A stretch of 64,000 nucleotides of DNA from assembly GCA_038373885.1 (NCBI GenBank), contig JAWZYV010019980.1, positions 496,001-560,000 on the forward strand. Reading direction: 5' to 3'. The translations under genes and the position numbers were made by a program. This DNA comes from Cheiracanthium punctorium (lineage: Eukaryota; Arthropoda; Arachnida; Araneae; Cheiracanthiidae). The notes below the pieces were generated by a model. It saw nothing but the letters and a program-made list of their open reading frames with translations, did no database searches and had not been told where the DNA came from. Positions within the stretch are counted from its first letter, which is position 1. Each line of letters begins with the position of its first letter. Positions 10,690 through 22,305 of this stretch are shown in pieces.

Positions 10690-11850
10690 TCGGAAATAAG
10701 ACTCCGTTAACCCTTTGAGGCGCAACCCTTTCCCAATGCCGAAAAAATTGCAGCCGTTGCCATCGCTCGACTTAACTACCAGCAAGATGGCGGAAGATCG
10801 AAACGTTCATCGCGTGCCACAGATCTAGAGACCCTTTTTTGACGACAGCTGGCTGTGATGGCACAGCCAGCTGCGTCAAAAAATCTCTCTAGATCGAAAA
10901 CCTCTCTAGATCTGTGGCACGCGATGAACGTTTCGATCGTCCGCCATCTTGCTGGTAGTTAAGTCGAGCGATGGCAACGGCTGCCCTTTTCCCAGCATTG
11001 GGCAATCTATCCAGCTGTTCTCGCATTCTTCCATTTTTCAGCAGATGTCAGTGCTGTTAAAAATAATCGTGACAATTTTTTTACGGGAAATGACGTGCTA
11101 AAAAGTAAAAGATTCTCGTGGAGCTATGTCACCGGCAGCTATTTTTATAGAAATCAAATCTATTCTTCGTGACTGGCAACAGTCAAAACGGCAAGAGTTT
11201 GGAGTTCCCAGAGCCGCTACACTGCGCGTTAAAGGGTTAAAAAAACCTCCTCCCGTTAATTTTCAAAAAGTTACACTTTTTAAATTGGTATAAGACCCCC
11301 GTACAAAACAATTCACAATTAGTAAAATGTGCCTCATACACTCATGTGGGGACTTGCAAAATTTGAGAACTATTCCTTAAAAAGTATCAGAGATATAAAG
11401 ATGAATATAACGCTGACTTAAACCCCTTTTCAATGGCTCTCGAAGGGAAAATGTCAACGATGATCGCATTTCAGGGGTCAAACAGAAATTGCGAAAGAAA
11501 ATCTTTTTTCCACTCTAGCAATGAACATCTGCATCCAAAATCATGTATAGACGCCGATCATCCTTCTTTAAAGATATCTCTGAGACGTTGTATGATGAAA
11601 GGCTTAAATTTGGTACATCATCTAATTAGTGTATAGGGCGCATTTTACTAATTGGGAATGTTTTTGTACGGGGGTCGTATACAAATTAAAAAAGAGTAAT
11701 TTTCTGAAAATGAACGAGAGGAATTTTTTTAATGGAGTCTTATTTTCGACCTTATTTCCGAGATTGTTTTCGAGTTACGGTGCAGCTTATCTCTATTAGA
11801 TAAAGAGTCATAAGTCCGTTTCCACATTTTTGGTGCACCCTGCATATATT
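10690..11850. mobile_element. Long-inverted-repeat element interrupted by a MITE
   Basis: The right arm read in reverse (about 11770 to 11580) matches the left side once the MITE is removed: GAAATAAGACTCCGTTAA (10694-10710) continues at 11237 with AAAAACCTCCTCCCGTTA, AAAAGTTACACTTTTTAA and ATTAGTAAAATGTGCC. The right end ...TTTTTGGTGCACCCTGCATA resembles the CAGGGTG end of 7303-8038, so it is probably a decayed relative. The left tip is lost. TTAA-A copy 2 inserted into its left arm and is therefore younger. Confidence 0.6.
10711..11236 (-). mobile_element. TTAA-A MITE copy 2 (complete, inverted orientation)
   Basis: TTAA flanks (10707-10710, 11237-11240) enclose ends CCCTTTGAGGCGCAACCC and, reversed, CCCTTTAACGCGCAGTG. 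The CCC tip with TTAA duplication is diagnostic of piggyBac-type transposition. Both arms of the central palindrome survive (about 10751-10860 and 10860-10990), each with a YY1/Pho-like AAGATGGCGG (10784-10793; complement 10941-10950). No transposase is encoded. Confidence 0.92.
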
Positions 11851-12663
11851 CCCCAGAAAATACAAAATCAATTTTCAAAAAATTTTGAAAAGAATTAAAG
11901 CGTATGATCTAAGTTGAATCAAACAAAAAATTCATCAAGAACAAAGCTTTCAAATCACACCGTATTAGAACACAAAACCTCCACCCACGTCAGAGGCGCG
12001 TTCTGTTTTCACATGTTCTCCCTCTTCAATTATGCACATCATTTTACACTTCAATTAGGCTAATAAAGCTCATAAACTCAAATATCCCCTTCACAGATTG
12101 TTCTGGATCCCCGTCAAAAGATCTGTCAATCAAAACACCCCCCCATCGCACCCGGGGGTGTCCGACGCCCCGATGATTGAATTGGATGCGGCCTTATAAC
12201 GGAGGGTGAAAAGAGGGCAAATGAATAATTGAGTCAGAGGGGGGGGGGGCTAAATGAAATGATGGGGCACATGAGCGGTTTATTGTCTTGCACCTGTTCA
12301 GATATATATCCCCTTAATGGTTTTTCCAATAGCTGATATGTTTTTCAGGACATCGTAATATGAATTTTTCATCTATTAGGTCATTTATTCCATTTCATAT
12401 CTGCTGTCACTGTGAATGTATCTACGAATTACGTGAATCAGATTTGTAAAAGAAGATGGTAGAGGAAAGTTTTTATTTGGTTCTGTCGTGATCTTTTGAA
12501 GTGTTCAATTTTTAGATAGTTCAGGCTTGATTGAATCGGTTCTTTAGAAAAACCATGTAAGTCATGTTTTTTTCACAAAAACGCCTTTCTTTTCTGCGAA
12601 TATACTCTATTAGATTGAACGACAATTTGTGTAAAAGCCAGTGGAGTCACAGACTTCTATTAA
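11851..12663. other. Gene-free spacer with a GC-richer island
   Basis: No gene is seen. About 11985-12290 is less AT-rich, with C runs near 12139 and a G run near 12239. A TAATAAAGCTCATAAACTC segment near 12060 looks like unique DNA. The rest is AT-rich. Confidence 0.4.
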
Positions 12664-13073
12664 CTCTATAACGCGCAGTGTTCCCGCTCTGGGAACACCA
12701 AACTCTGACGTTTTGACTGTTACCAGTCACGAAGAATAGATTTGATTTCTATAAAATTACTTGCGGGTGACATAGCTCCACGAGAATCCTTTACTTTTTA
12801 GCACGTCATTTCCCGTAAAAAAAAAAAAAAATGTCACGATTATTTTTAATAGCACTGACATCTCTGCTGAAAAATCGAAGAATGCGAGAACAGCTGGATA
12901 GATTGCCCAATGCCGAAAAAAGGGGGCACAGCCAGCTGTCGTCAAAAAAGGGTCTCTAGATCTGTGGCATGCGATGAACGTTTCGATCGTCCGCCATCTT
13001 GCTGGTAGTTAAGTCGAGCGATGGCAACGACTGCCCTTTTTTCAGCATTGGGAAAGGGTTGCGCCTGAAAGGA
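12664..13073 (+). mobile_element. TTAA-A MITE copy 3
   Basis: Flanked by TTAA (12660-12663, 13074-13077). The left end is degenerate (CTCTATAACGCGCAGTG) and the right end reads GGTTGCGCCTGAAAGGA. One arm of the central palindrome has been lost, and the remaining arm has the YY1-like word at 12991-13000. A run of 14 A near 12818 interrupts the left half. Confidence 0.9.
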
Positions 13074-13096
13074 TTAAAGGAAGGGTTCATAGATGT

Positions 13097-13487
13097 ACCG
13101 TGTTTACTCCTGCAATAGTGCCGTGTTTACTCCTGTAATAGTCTCCCTCACATAATAGTCGGGCGCCCGTTTTGAAGCAGAAAAAATCGTCCAAATATTT
13201 CACAGTATAAAAGTCGCAGTCAAGTATTTGGCCTTCATTTATGTCTATAAAAATATTACTATAAAAAGAAAAAGATTGGATACAACTGATGAAAAGATTA
13301 TTTAATATACGGCAGATAATCTGGAAGCATTTGTTAAATTAGTAATTTTATTATAATATGAGCAACGTTTTAGCTGCATAGTGTACACTATTATGTAGTA
13401 AATTTCCTTTCGTAATAGTCGCACCTAGACTTTCACCGTGAGAAATTGGGAAAAAAAAAGTGCGACTTTTACTCGATTAAACACTGT
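13097..13487. mobile_element. pogo-like TIR element, copy 1 of the 'CCGTATTTACTCG' family
   Basis: The left end TACCGTGTTTACTCCTG is followed by a 23-bp tandem copy of itself. The right end in reverse reads ACAGTGTTTAATCGAGTAAAAGTCGCAC in pieces. Two better copies at 52641-53240 and 57941-58646 define the family and its TA target. The TIR style resembles pogo/Tigger elements. No transposase is present. Confidence 0.65.
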
Positions 13488-13796
13488 GACCTCTTTTTTT
13501 TTTCCTTCTTTTCTTTTCTAAAAGGTGGAATTGTTCTGGTAAAAATTAAAAGTGTATGTATATCAATTTTTGCATAGAAGGTTTGAACACTTCTCCTTCC
13601 TTTCTATACGCCACTGGTAAAAACCATGGTTTTAACCCTTCCTTTGTATACGCCCATGGTAAAAACCCTGACGTAAAGTTCAAATACGTCATCGTCTTTC
13701 AATTCAAGAAGATAATGTAATAGCTGTTACGAAAGACCAGCTTACTACAATATCCAAGACTTGAAATATTAACATGATGGTGAATAGGGTTGAATG

Positions 13797-14045
13797 TTCA
13801 AAGGCATGGTACAGTGTTAGCGCATTGCACTGCTATTCTATAGGTCCGGGGTTCAATCCTCGGGTTAAGTCAACTCATCCTTTCATCCCTTGAATGGGCC
13901 GATAAAATGAGAACCTAGCTTGCTTGGGAAATTGAACACTGGAGTCCCAGCGTCAGACTGATCATTTGTCCGAGGCATTTGCTTTTGAACCCCAGGGCTC
14001 ACGGTTAATTGGGCATTATAGTCCTTGGCTCGTTTTTTCACTTAG
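13797..14045 (+). repeat. tRNA-derived SINE
   Basis: The head resembles a tRNA: an A-box-like GGTACAGTGTTAGCGCA, then a B box GGGTTCAATCC (13849-13859). It is followed by a body with GGGCCGATAAAATGAGAACC and a T-rich tail of (TTTTAG) units near 14040-14060. This head-plus-body layout with pol III promoter boxes is typical of SINEs. The anticodon arm does not fold convincingly, so it is not a tRNA gene. Confidence 0.7.
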
Positions 14046-14199
14046 TTTAGTTTTAGTTTTAGGTGAATAGGATTACGCCCTTTAGGATTAAAAATAAATG
14101 AAAATATTCCTGTTTCACGCGTATCATCTTAATAAGTATATTATTAACTTAGATTTAAGGATATAAAACTCTGTTTCTTGCAAAGACAACTTAAGTTAA

Positions 14200-14345
14200 A
14201 TACAGTTTTAAAAAATATTTTTATCAATATTTTTTAATATTTCATAATTATCTAATATTTTTTATTAAATAATAAAAAAATTATTAAATAATAAAAAAAA
14301 ATTATTAAATAATAAAAAGTATATTATATAAAAATCAGTTGTAAA
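14200..14345. repeat. AT low-complexity tract with ATTATTAAATAATAAAA units
   Basis: Three near-copies of a 17-bp unit ATTATTAAATAATAAAA at about 14265-14320, inside almost pure A+T DNA. This looks like a local tandem expansion. Confidence 0.65.
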
Positions 14346-14589
14346 TACATCTAACCTTTACTGTTAATAAATAATAAGTAGTTTGAAATGTGAACACTAA
14401 ATACGGGAGGGCTTTCTTAAAAGGTATTTAAAAAAAAACCTTTATATTGTACGATCGTGTATATAATTAAGTGGTGTAGAATTCAGTCATCATACATTTA
14501 AGTGAGTTGCTAGCTACTAATAATTTAAAACACTCAGTTTTTTCCCCTTTTAAACCTGCAAGATAGTAGAAAACAACTTCTAGTCAGAT

Positions 14590-15110
14590 GAAACATGACG
14601 TGACGTCCGGTAACCTACTCTCTCTACATATTTTCACACATGCCCCTCTTGATAAATAATCCCGGGCAGAAGAAATTTATGACGTGACAACCCACTTATC
14701 TACACATCACTTAAGGCCGAGCCATATTTTCATACCACCTATAACTTACAACGCAAAACCCGACAATCTATAGAGATGTCAATTAAAAGAAACAAACGGG
14801 CCTTCAGTTTTAGCGTACGTGCCCAGCCTGCGCAAGCACCTTTGCTGCCTCGCATTTAATTTCCCCCCTTCATGACCCCTGGGGTCGGGGCAAGATTTAC
14901 AGTGAGTCATTTTCTGCACCCGCTGTAGTTATATTTGCAGCTATCTCGCGGAGTCATTAAAAATGCTTTTTTACTTAAATTCGCTTTAAACAACCGTCCG
15001 GGACTTTAAATCAATTTTGCCGGCGAATATTTCAAACGATAAGGCAGCGATTATAATGCATTTGCTTTTGTGTCAAGCTCTGCGCGAAGATTTATTATTT
15101 CATATATTCA
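14590..15110. promoter_or_regulatory. Candidate conserved noncoding island
   Basis: This segment stands out from its AT-rich surroundings in balanced composition, lack of repeats, and words such as TCATTAAAAATGC, CGATTATAATGCATTTGC and GACGTGACA. It has no open frame of note. I infer a unique, possibly conserved regulatory island only from composition and homeodomain-like TAAT words. There is no direct evidence of function. Confidence 0.25.
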
Positions 15111-15844
15111 TAGAGATAAGTGATGCATTAACTACATAAGTAAGTGGGTTTGCATAAATACAGATTGTTCGCACTTTTCTTTTGCAGCGATTTTGGCTTT
15201 CGCTATAAATTAAATTAAAAAGGAAAAAAAGGGAAAAAAAATCTTTTACTGACATCAATTAGGACTAGGATTCAATTATCATTAGCATGAATGAAAAAAT
15301 TTCGTTAGAAAAATCAAAAAAGAAAGATAAATCATGACAAACGCATCGATTATAAAACACTTTCCAACATAACAATTTTTCGTTGAATTTGGCGATGTAT
15401 CGTAATTAAATCTGACGTGATTTTACTTTAGTGGTTAAGGTAAAGCGACACGAGGGTTATCTACTTGACGGGGGGTTACTTGAGCGCAGGATATTTTTTA
15501 AGGCATTCTGACGCGCAAATCAGCTAATTGGAGGGCAAGTTCAGCATTTCCAATATTCTCACTGAAATTGCCATACTTTAATGTTACCACATTAGAATTT
15601 GTTGTTATTTCCCGCCAATATATATATATATATCTCGCCAAGCTGGGTTCATTTTTTTGAAACATTTTTTCTTATCATATTTGGTGATTTGTCTCCAAAA
15701 ATCACCAAACATTTGGAGCAATTTTTTAGGGAGACACACGACACAACCGTCGTTGGACCATTAGTTATCTATATAGTACGGATGGTACTGTGCTTGAAAT
15801 GGGTGAATGTCTGTAAAGCTGCCATTAACAACTGACAGTAATTT
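15111..15844. other. Gene-free AT-rich spacer
   Basis: No supportable gene. Contains a short (TA)n near 15618-15632 and an inverted pair TTTGGTGATTTGT / ATCACCAAACAT near 15680-15712. Confidence 0.5.
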
Positions 15845-16140
15845 ATAGGAATTCTTTCAAGTGCTCCGGTAGAAAAACCATAAATGATAAACGCACTATT
15901 TTTGACTTATATCTTTATGTTGTATTCCTTAATAACATGCATCAATTCTATTTCTTCCGAAGTACTCGAATATCTCAGAATTACGCTTTAAAGAGCGAGT
16001 GTCCATAGTAATGCATTGAAATTATTTCGAGTATTCCTGTAAAAGATCTATGAATGCTACCTATACCATTTTCAATAGAGAACGTAGTACTGCATGTAGG
16101 AATAGCATATATAAATTTCGTAGTAGCAGATGTATATGTA
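15845..16140 (-). repeat. Dispersed repeat 'R-ACAGGAGCA', inverted copy d
   Basis: Read on the minus strand it gives CGAAATTTATATATGCTATTC, AGTACTACGTTCTC, GAAAATGGTATAGGTAGCATTC, TTTTACAGGAATACTCGAAAT and TTTAAAGCG, matching 845-1010 and 3137-3240 in order. This copy lies outside the hAT-like insertion, so the family is independently mobile or duplicated. Confidence 0.6.
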
Positions 16141-16676
16141 TACATTTTTTATTGTCAGGTACGACTGAAATAATTCTAAGTGGAATAACATCTCATTTAA
16201 TACTTTTATATAATAGAAACATCTGCCTGAAAACTATAGCAACCCTCACCCCCCCTATCTTCTACACTGAGCAGTCGGTCGTACGAAATATGCTGTACAC
16301 ACGCAAATAAATGTCGAATTAATCAAAATTTCTATTATCAGCGAATCATTATATTAATCTGGCCGACAATCAATCTAAATGGATTTTCCAATATATCATT
16401 ATGATAGTCCCGGTTTTTGTTATGGATTTTCATAATGTCGAATAGAAAATGGATCCTTCCCAATTCTGTTTTTGCTGATATCTATCTGATTTCTATTATT
16501 TCACGTGTTGCATGAATTTCTCCTGGAAGAGACTGTTTGGAACATTTCGAATTAGAAGGAAATATTTGGATGCTAATAAAATGTGATAGAGACGGAGCTG
16601 GGAAATTAATGAACAAGACAGAAAAATAATGCTTTACGTATTCATTACCAGACATTTTCAAGAACAATCTTATTAA
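16141..16676. other. Gene-free AT-rich spacer
   Basis: Nothing recognised apart from a C run near 16245-16254 and short TAAT-containing words. Confidence 0.5.
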
Positions 16677-16957
16677 CCCTTTAACGCGCAGTGTTACCAC
16701 TCTGGGATCACCAAACTCTGACGTTTTGACTGTTGCCAATCACAAAGAATAGATTGGATTGCTATAAAAATAGTGGCGGGTGACATAGCTCCACGAGAAT
16801 CCTTTACTTTTTAGCACGTCATTTCCGGTAAAAAAATGGTCACGATTATTTTGAACAGCACTGACATCTGCTGAAAAATGGAAGAATGCGAGGAACAGCT
16901 GGATAGATTGCCCTGATAGATTTTTTCAGCATTGGGAAAGGGTTGCGCCTCAAATGG
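16677..16957 (+). mobile_element. TTAA-A MITE copy 4 (palindrome deleted)
   Basis: TTAA flanks (16673-16676, 16958-16961) surround CCCTTTAACGCGCAGTG and GGTTGCGCCTCAAATGG. The left half is intact, but the whole central palindrome is gone, leaving a 281-bp element. This fits deletion across a hairpin. Confidence 0.9.
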
Positions 16958-16969
16958 TTAAGGGCAATA

Positions 16970-18120
16970 CATTACATGAGGGTGTTTCAAAAAGTGAAGC
17001 AACAGGTCTTTTAACCAAAACGTTTTTCCACAATATCCAAGAGATGCGCAGACATAGCAAGGCACTTGGTACAGATTATTTCCAATGTATTATGGAAAAA
17101 CCCCTCCATGTATTAATTTGTATATAATACTTACTGAACAATTTTTTAAAAAGAAACTATTCATTTATTAATTTGCGCAGAGCAATCGCTGCTTGTAAAT
17201 AAAAACCAATGGAATTTTATCATCTTGTTAGAGAACTTTTTTTTAGATTATTCTTTTAACTAGCCTCCCCTCCCATCTGATTACTGATGCCAACATAGAT
17301 ATTCAGTTTCATAGTTCTGATAATTGTTGTTTTTTTGTAAATATTTAGATAGCTTAAAAGTGAGGTTTGAATTGCAAGTGAGTTTTCATGTCTACTCCAT
17401 ATTTACGCATAATCCAGAATTATGTATAAATTATTCAAGTATGATATCATTAATATTTTATGGAAAAATTTTCAAACTTATTTAGAATGTCTGGCTATAA
17501 TTATTACATTTTTTTTAAATAGTTGATGCCAGTATGCTTACTTTGATATTTTATGTTCTAATTGTGTTTTTAATTATTGTGATTTTTTTTTACTTATAAT
17601 ATTGGCTACATTTCATCAAAATGAATGAATACGGATGTAATTAAATCTTATGGATATATTTGATATTTTTCTCTTAAATAAATTAATACTTATTAATAAA
17701 TATTTCATCAGTTATTAAAACTGCTTCTTTCACCATAAGCCAAATTATGCGAACGAAAATGAATTATATACTGGAGCGATTTCGCTAATACAACGCTGGG
17801 TCTGAGCGGAGCATTCAAAGATCCATGTGGAGAAATAACTCTGGTCACGGGTCTCCTCTGGACTGGTCACAAGTCTCCTCTTGGGAAGACACACTCAAGT
17901 AATAAAGCTTTAAACACTCTCAGCCTCATTTGCTGGGGTTATGCCGACTTATCTAGTATGCTTCGTAATAATTTAAGGGAATGATTAAGTGCCCTAGATT
18001 TTTAGTAGAAGCATACATTAAATTTCGTAGTAATCTACTCATATTTACGTCAGTTAGAGTACGAACCTGCATTTGGCTGCTTTCGAAGTTTTTGAAATAA
18101 CCGATTAACAATTGATATTA
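16970..18120. other. Gene-free AT-rich spacer
   Basis: A GAGGGTGTTTCAAAAAG word at 16979 resembles a CAGGGTG-type transposon end, without a partner. The remainder is strongly AT-rich with no gene. A GTCACGGGTCTCCTCTGGACTG-like near-duplicate occurs near 17843-17880. Confidence 0.4.
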
Positions 18121-18560
18121 TTTTAAATTAATCGCCCCCCTCTCTCTTCCCGCAAACGCAAACTATTAATGTCCTCGCGGATTTTCGAGGGTGGGGGGAA
18201 CCCTCCTCCTCCTCTCCTCCCCGTCAACGACCACCTTAACGAATGTGTACACGCGGGTGTATTCGAATGGAATGTCTACTTGCCATAAATCAGGACTCCT
18301 GGGATATAGATTTCCCATTGCAGCAACAACAACAACAGCAAGAGAAGAAGGGTGATGGTGTGTGTGTGTGTGTGCCATACAAGAAGCGGCCGTAACAAAT
18401 GATGATTGCGCCAGGGCCAGGGCCTACGCCTAATGACCCGGAGTCCTTTAATTACAATTATCAATAACGGCTCAAGGGGGGGTCAGGGGGGAGAGTCCTG
18501 ACATAGCCACACGGGGACCGCACTCCATCACCTGACCAAGAGCTCCGCTGGACAGACAAG
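18121..18560. other. GC-richer island with (CAA)n and (GT)n
   Basis: Holds pyrimidine tracts, a (CAA)n-like run near 18323-18338, (TG)n near 18359-18374 and G runs near 18475-18492. The simple-repeat open frames that cross it have no family resemblance. No gene called. Confidence 0.5.
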
Positions 18561-18852
18561 GCGTTCTTTCCTTTATTTTATTTTAGTTTTTGTTTTAGTT
18601 TTCTTCCTGGGAAAGATGAGGGGTGAAGCATCAAGCCAGAAAAGGAGGAGGAATTGGAAGATCTCTCCTCCTTACATTCTGCTGGTCCGTTTGATTTGAG
18701 GCTCTGAGCGGTTAAGGCGTGAATACACATGTGTACCCGACCTTCCTTCTTCCACGGCAGTACACGTAAAATGATTTTCCTTTCAGAAAACTTTAAAACT
18801 GATTTTAATCCTTTATACCCCAACAACTTAAATTAAAAAAAAAAATTCTGAA

Positions 18853-18980
18853 ATGTACAGAAACAGATTATAAACATACTGAAAGTTTTTACGTTCCAGT
18901 TTTGTGATTCACGCAAAATGTATTGGCCAAAAATAAGTTTATTGTAGAGTTCAATAAAACCATTATTTTTTAATAATTTA
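18853..18980 (+). repeat. Dispersed repeat 'R-CAGAAACAG', copy 1
   Basis: Matches 36525-36640 over about 120 bp: CAGAAACAGATTATAAACAT, GAAAGTTTTTA, CCAGTTTTGTGATTCA, AAAATGTATTG, TTTATTGTAGAGTTCAATAA, then a T/A-rich end. Class unknown. It may be the 3' part of a longer element. Confidence 0.65.
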
Positions 18981-18999
18981 ATTTTTCGAAATAAGCTGT

Positions 19000-19428
19000 T
19001 CTCTTGAGGTTCTGTTGTTAGCAGGGATTTCATAAATGTGCAAAAAGATTAACAGTTTTATTTTCTGATTTTAGGGATCTGAAATCTCCTGGAACATCGC
19101 AAGGACAGAAAAATATTTTGTGATCTGAAACCCGGGAAGATAAAGCATCATTAACAAATCCTAATTATTACTGTAGAAGAAATAATTGTAGCCATACTAA
19201 GACAAGAGCGGAAGCAACTTGAACATTCACTCAGTACCCATAGTACAAAGACAGATTCCTGCTCATAGCACTTGTAAACAAGAATGTTGCACGTTCTTTT
19301 ATTTACAGTTTATTGATATTACATAAAAATATAATAATGATATGAAAAGAAATTTTCTCATATCGTGATTTTCGTTATTTTGCTTCAAGACAAGCATTGT
19401 TTCTCAAAATAAAGGTATTAAAACTAAA
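19000..19428. other. Gene-free AT-rich spacer
   Basis: No recognised feature. Confidence 0.45.
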
Positions 19429-19807
19429 GGCACAGATCTAGAGACCCTTTTTTGACGCAGCTGCGTCAAAAAAGGGTCTCTAGATCTGTGGCACGCGAGG
19501 AAAATTTCGATCGTCCGCCATCTTGCTGGTAGTTAAGTTGAGCGATGGCAACGGCTGCACTGTTTTCAGCATTGGGCTATCTATCCAGCTGTTCTCGCTT
19601 CTTCCATTTTCCAGCAGATGTCAGTGCTGTTAGAAATAATCGTGACAACTTTTTTACGGGAAATGACGTGCTAAAAAGTAAAGGATTCTCGTGTACTATA
19701 TCACCCGTAACTATTTTTATAGAAAGCCAATCTATTCTTCGTGACTGGCAACAGTCAAAACGTCAGAGTTGGGTGTTCCCAGAGCGGGAACACTGCGCGT
19801 TATAGGG
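19429..19807 (-). mobile_element. TTAA-A MITE copy 5 (one end truncated)
   Basis: Begins within the central palindrome, whose tip here is a tight hairpin (GACGCAGCTGCGTC). It runs through the left half in reverse to GCGCGTTATAGGG and TTAA (19808-19811). The GAGGCGC end is missing. The YY1-like word is at 19515-19524 (complement). A TTAA at 19418-19421 may be a relic of the other duplication. Confidence 0.85.
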
Positions 19808-19811
19808 TTAA

Positions 19812-20156
19812 AGACAGCATTTCACAGCATGTTCGTAACATTTCCCCGAGCACATTGCGGTCAGCTGTGGATCATGCTTTTTTACAACTCTGGATGGTAT
19901 CTGACAATGATGGCCGTCATGTTGCACATGCTTTATTGTAATAATATTTGTAAACTATCATAAATTAATGCTAAATGTGTCATTCATTAAAAAACTCCCC
20001 TTGTTGGCAAACATTTGAACTATTTTTTTTTTTTTTATTCACTCAAACACATTCCCATACTTTCATTATGTTCTACACAAAATTTCAATAACTTTATCTA
20101 CATTTTTACTTTAAAATAGAGTAGTTTAATTTCGGATAACCTGTACTTAAAAAATA
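19812..20156. other. Gene-free spacer before the Tc1 element
   Basis: A T run near 20022-20036 and ordinary AT-rich sequence. The last two bases are the TA target of the next element. Confidence 0.5.
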
Positions 20157-21568
20157 CACTGCTGGCCACCCAAATTGCAACACCAAGAAAAACAAGAGAT
20201 ATCACAACAAAATTTATTGTGTAGATAACATGTTGACCAAGTAACAAATGATTAAATTTACAGCATTCTATGAAGCGTGGTTCCTGCCAAAATCAGTACC
20301 CAGAGTAGCCGCCGTTGTTGGAGATCACAGCTGCCACACGCCTCGGCATTGATTCAAAGAGACTTTGAATGTGTTCTTGGGGTACAGCAGACCAAGCAGC
20401 TTCCACACGTTGCCAAAGTTGATCTGGTGTGACAGCTGGGGATGAACTCTGGGTCAGTCGTTGAGCAACCATGGACCACATGTTTTCTATCGGCGAAAGA
20501 TCCGGAGAGCGCGCCGGCCAGGGAAGCAATTCAATCTGGTGATTGACGAAGAACCCTTTGGACAATGCGTGCCACGTGTGGCCGTGCATTATCCTGCTGA
20601 AATATGGCTGTTGGCAAGCCCTGAAGGTAAGAAAGGACAAACTGGCTCCAACACCTCGGAGATGTAGCGCTGGCTGGTTAAAGTACCGGCAATGCGTACT
20701 AGAGGAGTGCGAGAGAGATATCCGATACCGCCCCATACCATAATACCCGGTGCAGGACCAGTGTGACGGTGCATAATGCAGCTGTTCAGCATCCTCTCTC
20801 CACGGTGTCTCCAGACTCGAATCCGACCGTCGTGGTGTTGCATACAGAAGCGTGACTCGTCAGTAAAGAGAATTTCATTCCATTCTGTCGTCCACATCCT
20901 TCTTTCATCGCCACCATTGGCGGCGGAGACGTCTGTGGTTCCGCGTCAGAGGTAGACAAAGCAACGGACGTCTTGCGGACAGACCATTCTGCTGTAAACG
21001 ACGTCGAATGGTACGCGCAGACACTGGATGATGCGTTACAGACTGAATCTGCTGTGATATGGTTCGTGATGTGACTGAGCGGTCCGTCACTGCCATGCGT
21101 ACAATCTGCCTGTCATCACGTGACGTGGTGCACTGAGGTCGATGCGGTCGATCACGTCTGTCCGTCGTACCCTCCTGCACCCAACGATCACATATCCGCA
21201 TCACAGTTGTTTGGTTTCGTCCAATACGACGACCGATTTCCCTGAAAGATAACCCACAATCTCGGTATGCCACTATCCTTCCTCTGTCAAACTCGGATAC
21301 TTGATCAAAAGATGATCGTTGTTTCCTACGAGGCATAATTTATCGTTTTTTTGAAAAAAAAGCAAGAAAAACACAATTGCTGTACTTGAAACCGTCGAAA
21401 TCTCCAAGCCTTAAATAGCGCTTTGAGGTGGCGCCACAGGCGCGCTTGATGTGCGTCTGCGCTGAAATTCTAATCATTTGCATATCTCACCTCAGCTAAT
21501 GCATGTTGTAAATTTCATATTATTTGCATGCTTCCTTCAGGGTGTTGCATTTACGATGGCCAGCAGTG
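20157..21568 (-). mobile_element. Tc1-family transposon, near full length (1.41 kb)
   Basis: Inverted ends CACTGCTGGCCACCCAAAT (left) and, complemented, CACTGCTGGCCATCGTAAAT (right) run for about 28 bp. TA duplications lie at 20155-20156 and 21569-21570. The length and an antisense transposase filling the interior fit a Tc1 element. The transposase is of the Tcb2-like type that is very abundant in spider genomes. Because the gene is frameshifted, this copy could move only with enzyme supplied elsewhere. Confidence 0.95.
20293..21336 (-). pseudogene. Tc1 transposase, broken by three frameshifts
   Basis: Minus strand, four blocks in shifting frames. (1) 21336-20905: paired HTH DNA-binding region starting MPRRKQRSSFDQVSEF, with RGRIVAYRDCGLSFREIG and GRNQTTVMRICDRW. 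(2) from about 20897: first catalytic Asp in ILFTDESRF, then GRIRVWRHRGERM and IMVWGGIGY. (3) about 20625-20545: second Asp in IFQQDNARPHVAR. (4) about 20560-20293: LLPWPARSPDLSPIENMW with the catalytic Glu, ending NNGGYSGY. Spacing between second Asp and Glu is about 34, so DD34E. Frames switch near 20900, 20620 and 20560. Otherwise the protein is nearly complete (about 340 residues expected), so decay is recent. Confidence 0.93.
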
Positions 21569-21570
21569 TA

Positions 21571-21924
21571 ATAAGGCTGTCTGAACCCCTTCCCCTTAAA
21601 ACGACGTGTATGTATAAGCCACTGTGCTAGATTTGGGTCCAATGCAATGCTCGTAAATATGCAGAATGATTCGCTTAAACTTATAAAAATTAAGAGAAGA
21701 GTAGTTTCATCAAAGGCTAAACAGATTCACATCACAACGCGAGGTCACAAATATTGTTTTCATGCAACTGTTAGTACGTAATCACTTTGGAAGATGCGTT
21801 GTAATGTTAGTTTAAATTTTTAACTGGGTTTCAAGAACAGGATGCATTATATAAAAAAACTTCACCCTTGAAATGAAATAGAATTTTTTACTATACATTT
21901 TAGTCACGATGAAGTATCAATTAA
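21571..21924. other. Gene-free spacer
   Basis: Unremarkable AT-rich DNA. Ends with the TTAA target of the next MITE. Confidence 0.45.
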
Positions 21925-22074
21925 CCTCTTGCCTGTGACGCCCGAACTCAGTTCGGGCAACGAATATGCACCACTTTTAGAATGTCCGTTTTGAGTTAAC
22001 TAACAAAATTATAGAGAAAATAAAATTTTCCATTTTTAGCACGTTTTTCTCAAATACATTCCACAGGCAAGGGG
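21925..22074. mobile_element. 150-bp TTAA MITE, family B
   Basis: TTAA at 21921-21924 and 22075-22078 flank ends CCTCTTGCCTGTG and, complemented, CCCCTTGCCTGTGGAATG. A hairpin CCCGAACTNAGTTCGGG lies just inside the left end. The sequence is unrelated to TTAA-A but has the same target and CC-rich tip, so it is also piggyBac-like and nonautonomous. Confidence 0.85.
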
Positions 22075-22305
22075 TTAAAGTTGCATGAACAATTATCGGA
22101 AAGTTGACTATCACTTTATACACATAAATCGCCTCCCGCTATGGTTGACTGGCATCCAAGGCACTTGCCCTGTTTGTCCTGCATTTCATTAAATGCATTC
22201 TACATTGCTTCAAAAAAGTCAGGATTCTCCCAAATTTTTCTTAAAAAGTTATGGGATCAATGCTTTTTAAGAAATAAAACTGTCAAATCACTTCCCAGAC
22301 AGCAC

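Noticed and set aside
20461..20743. Plus-strand frames overlapping the Tc1 element
   Set aside because: Antisense shadows of the transposase.
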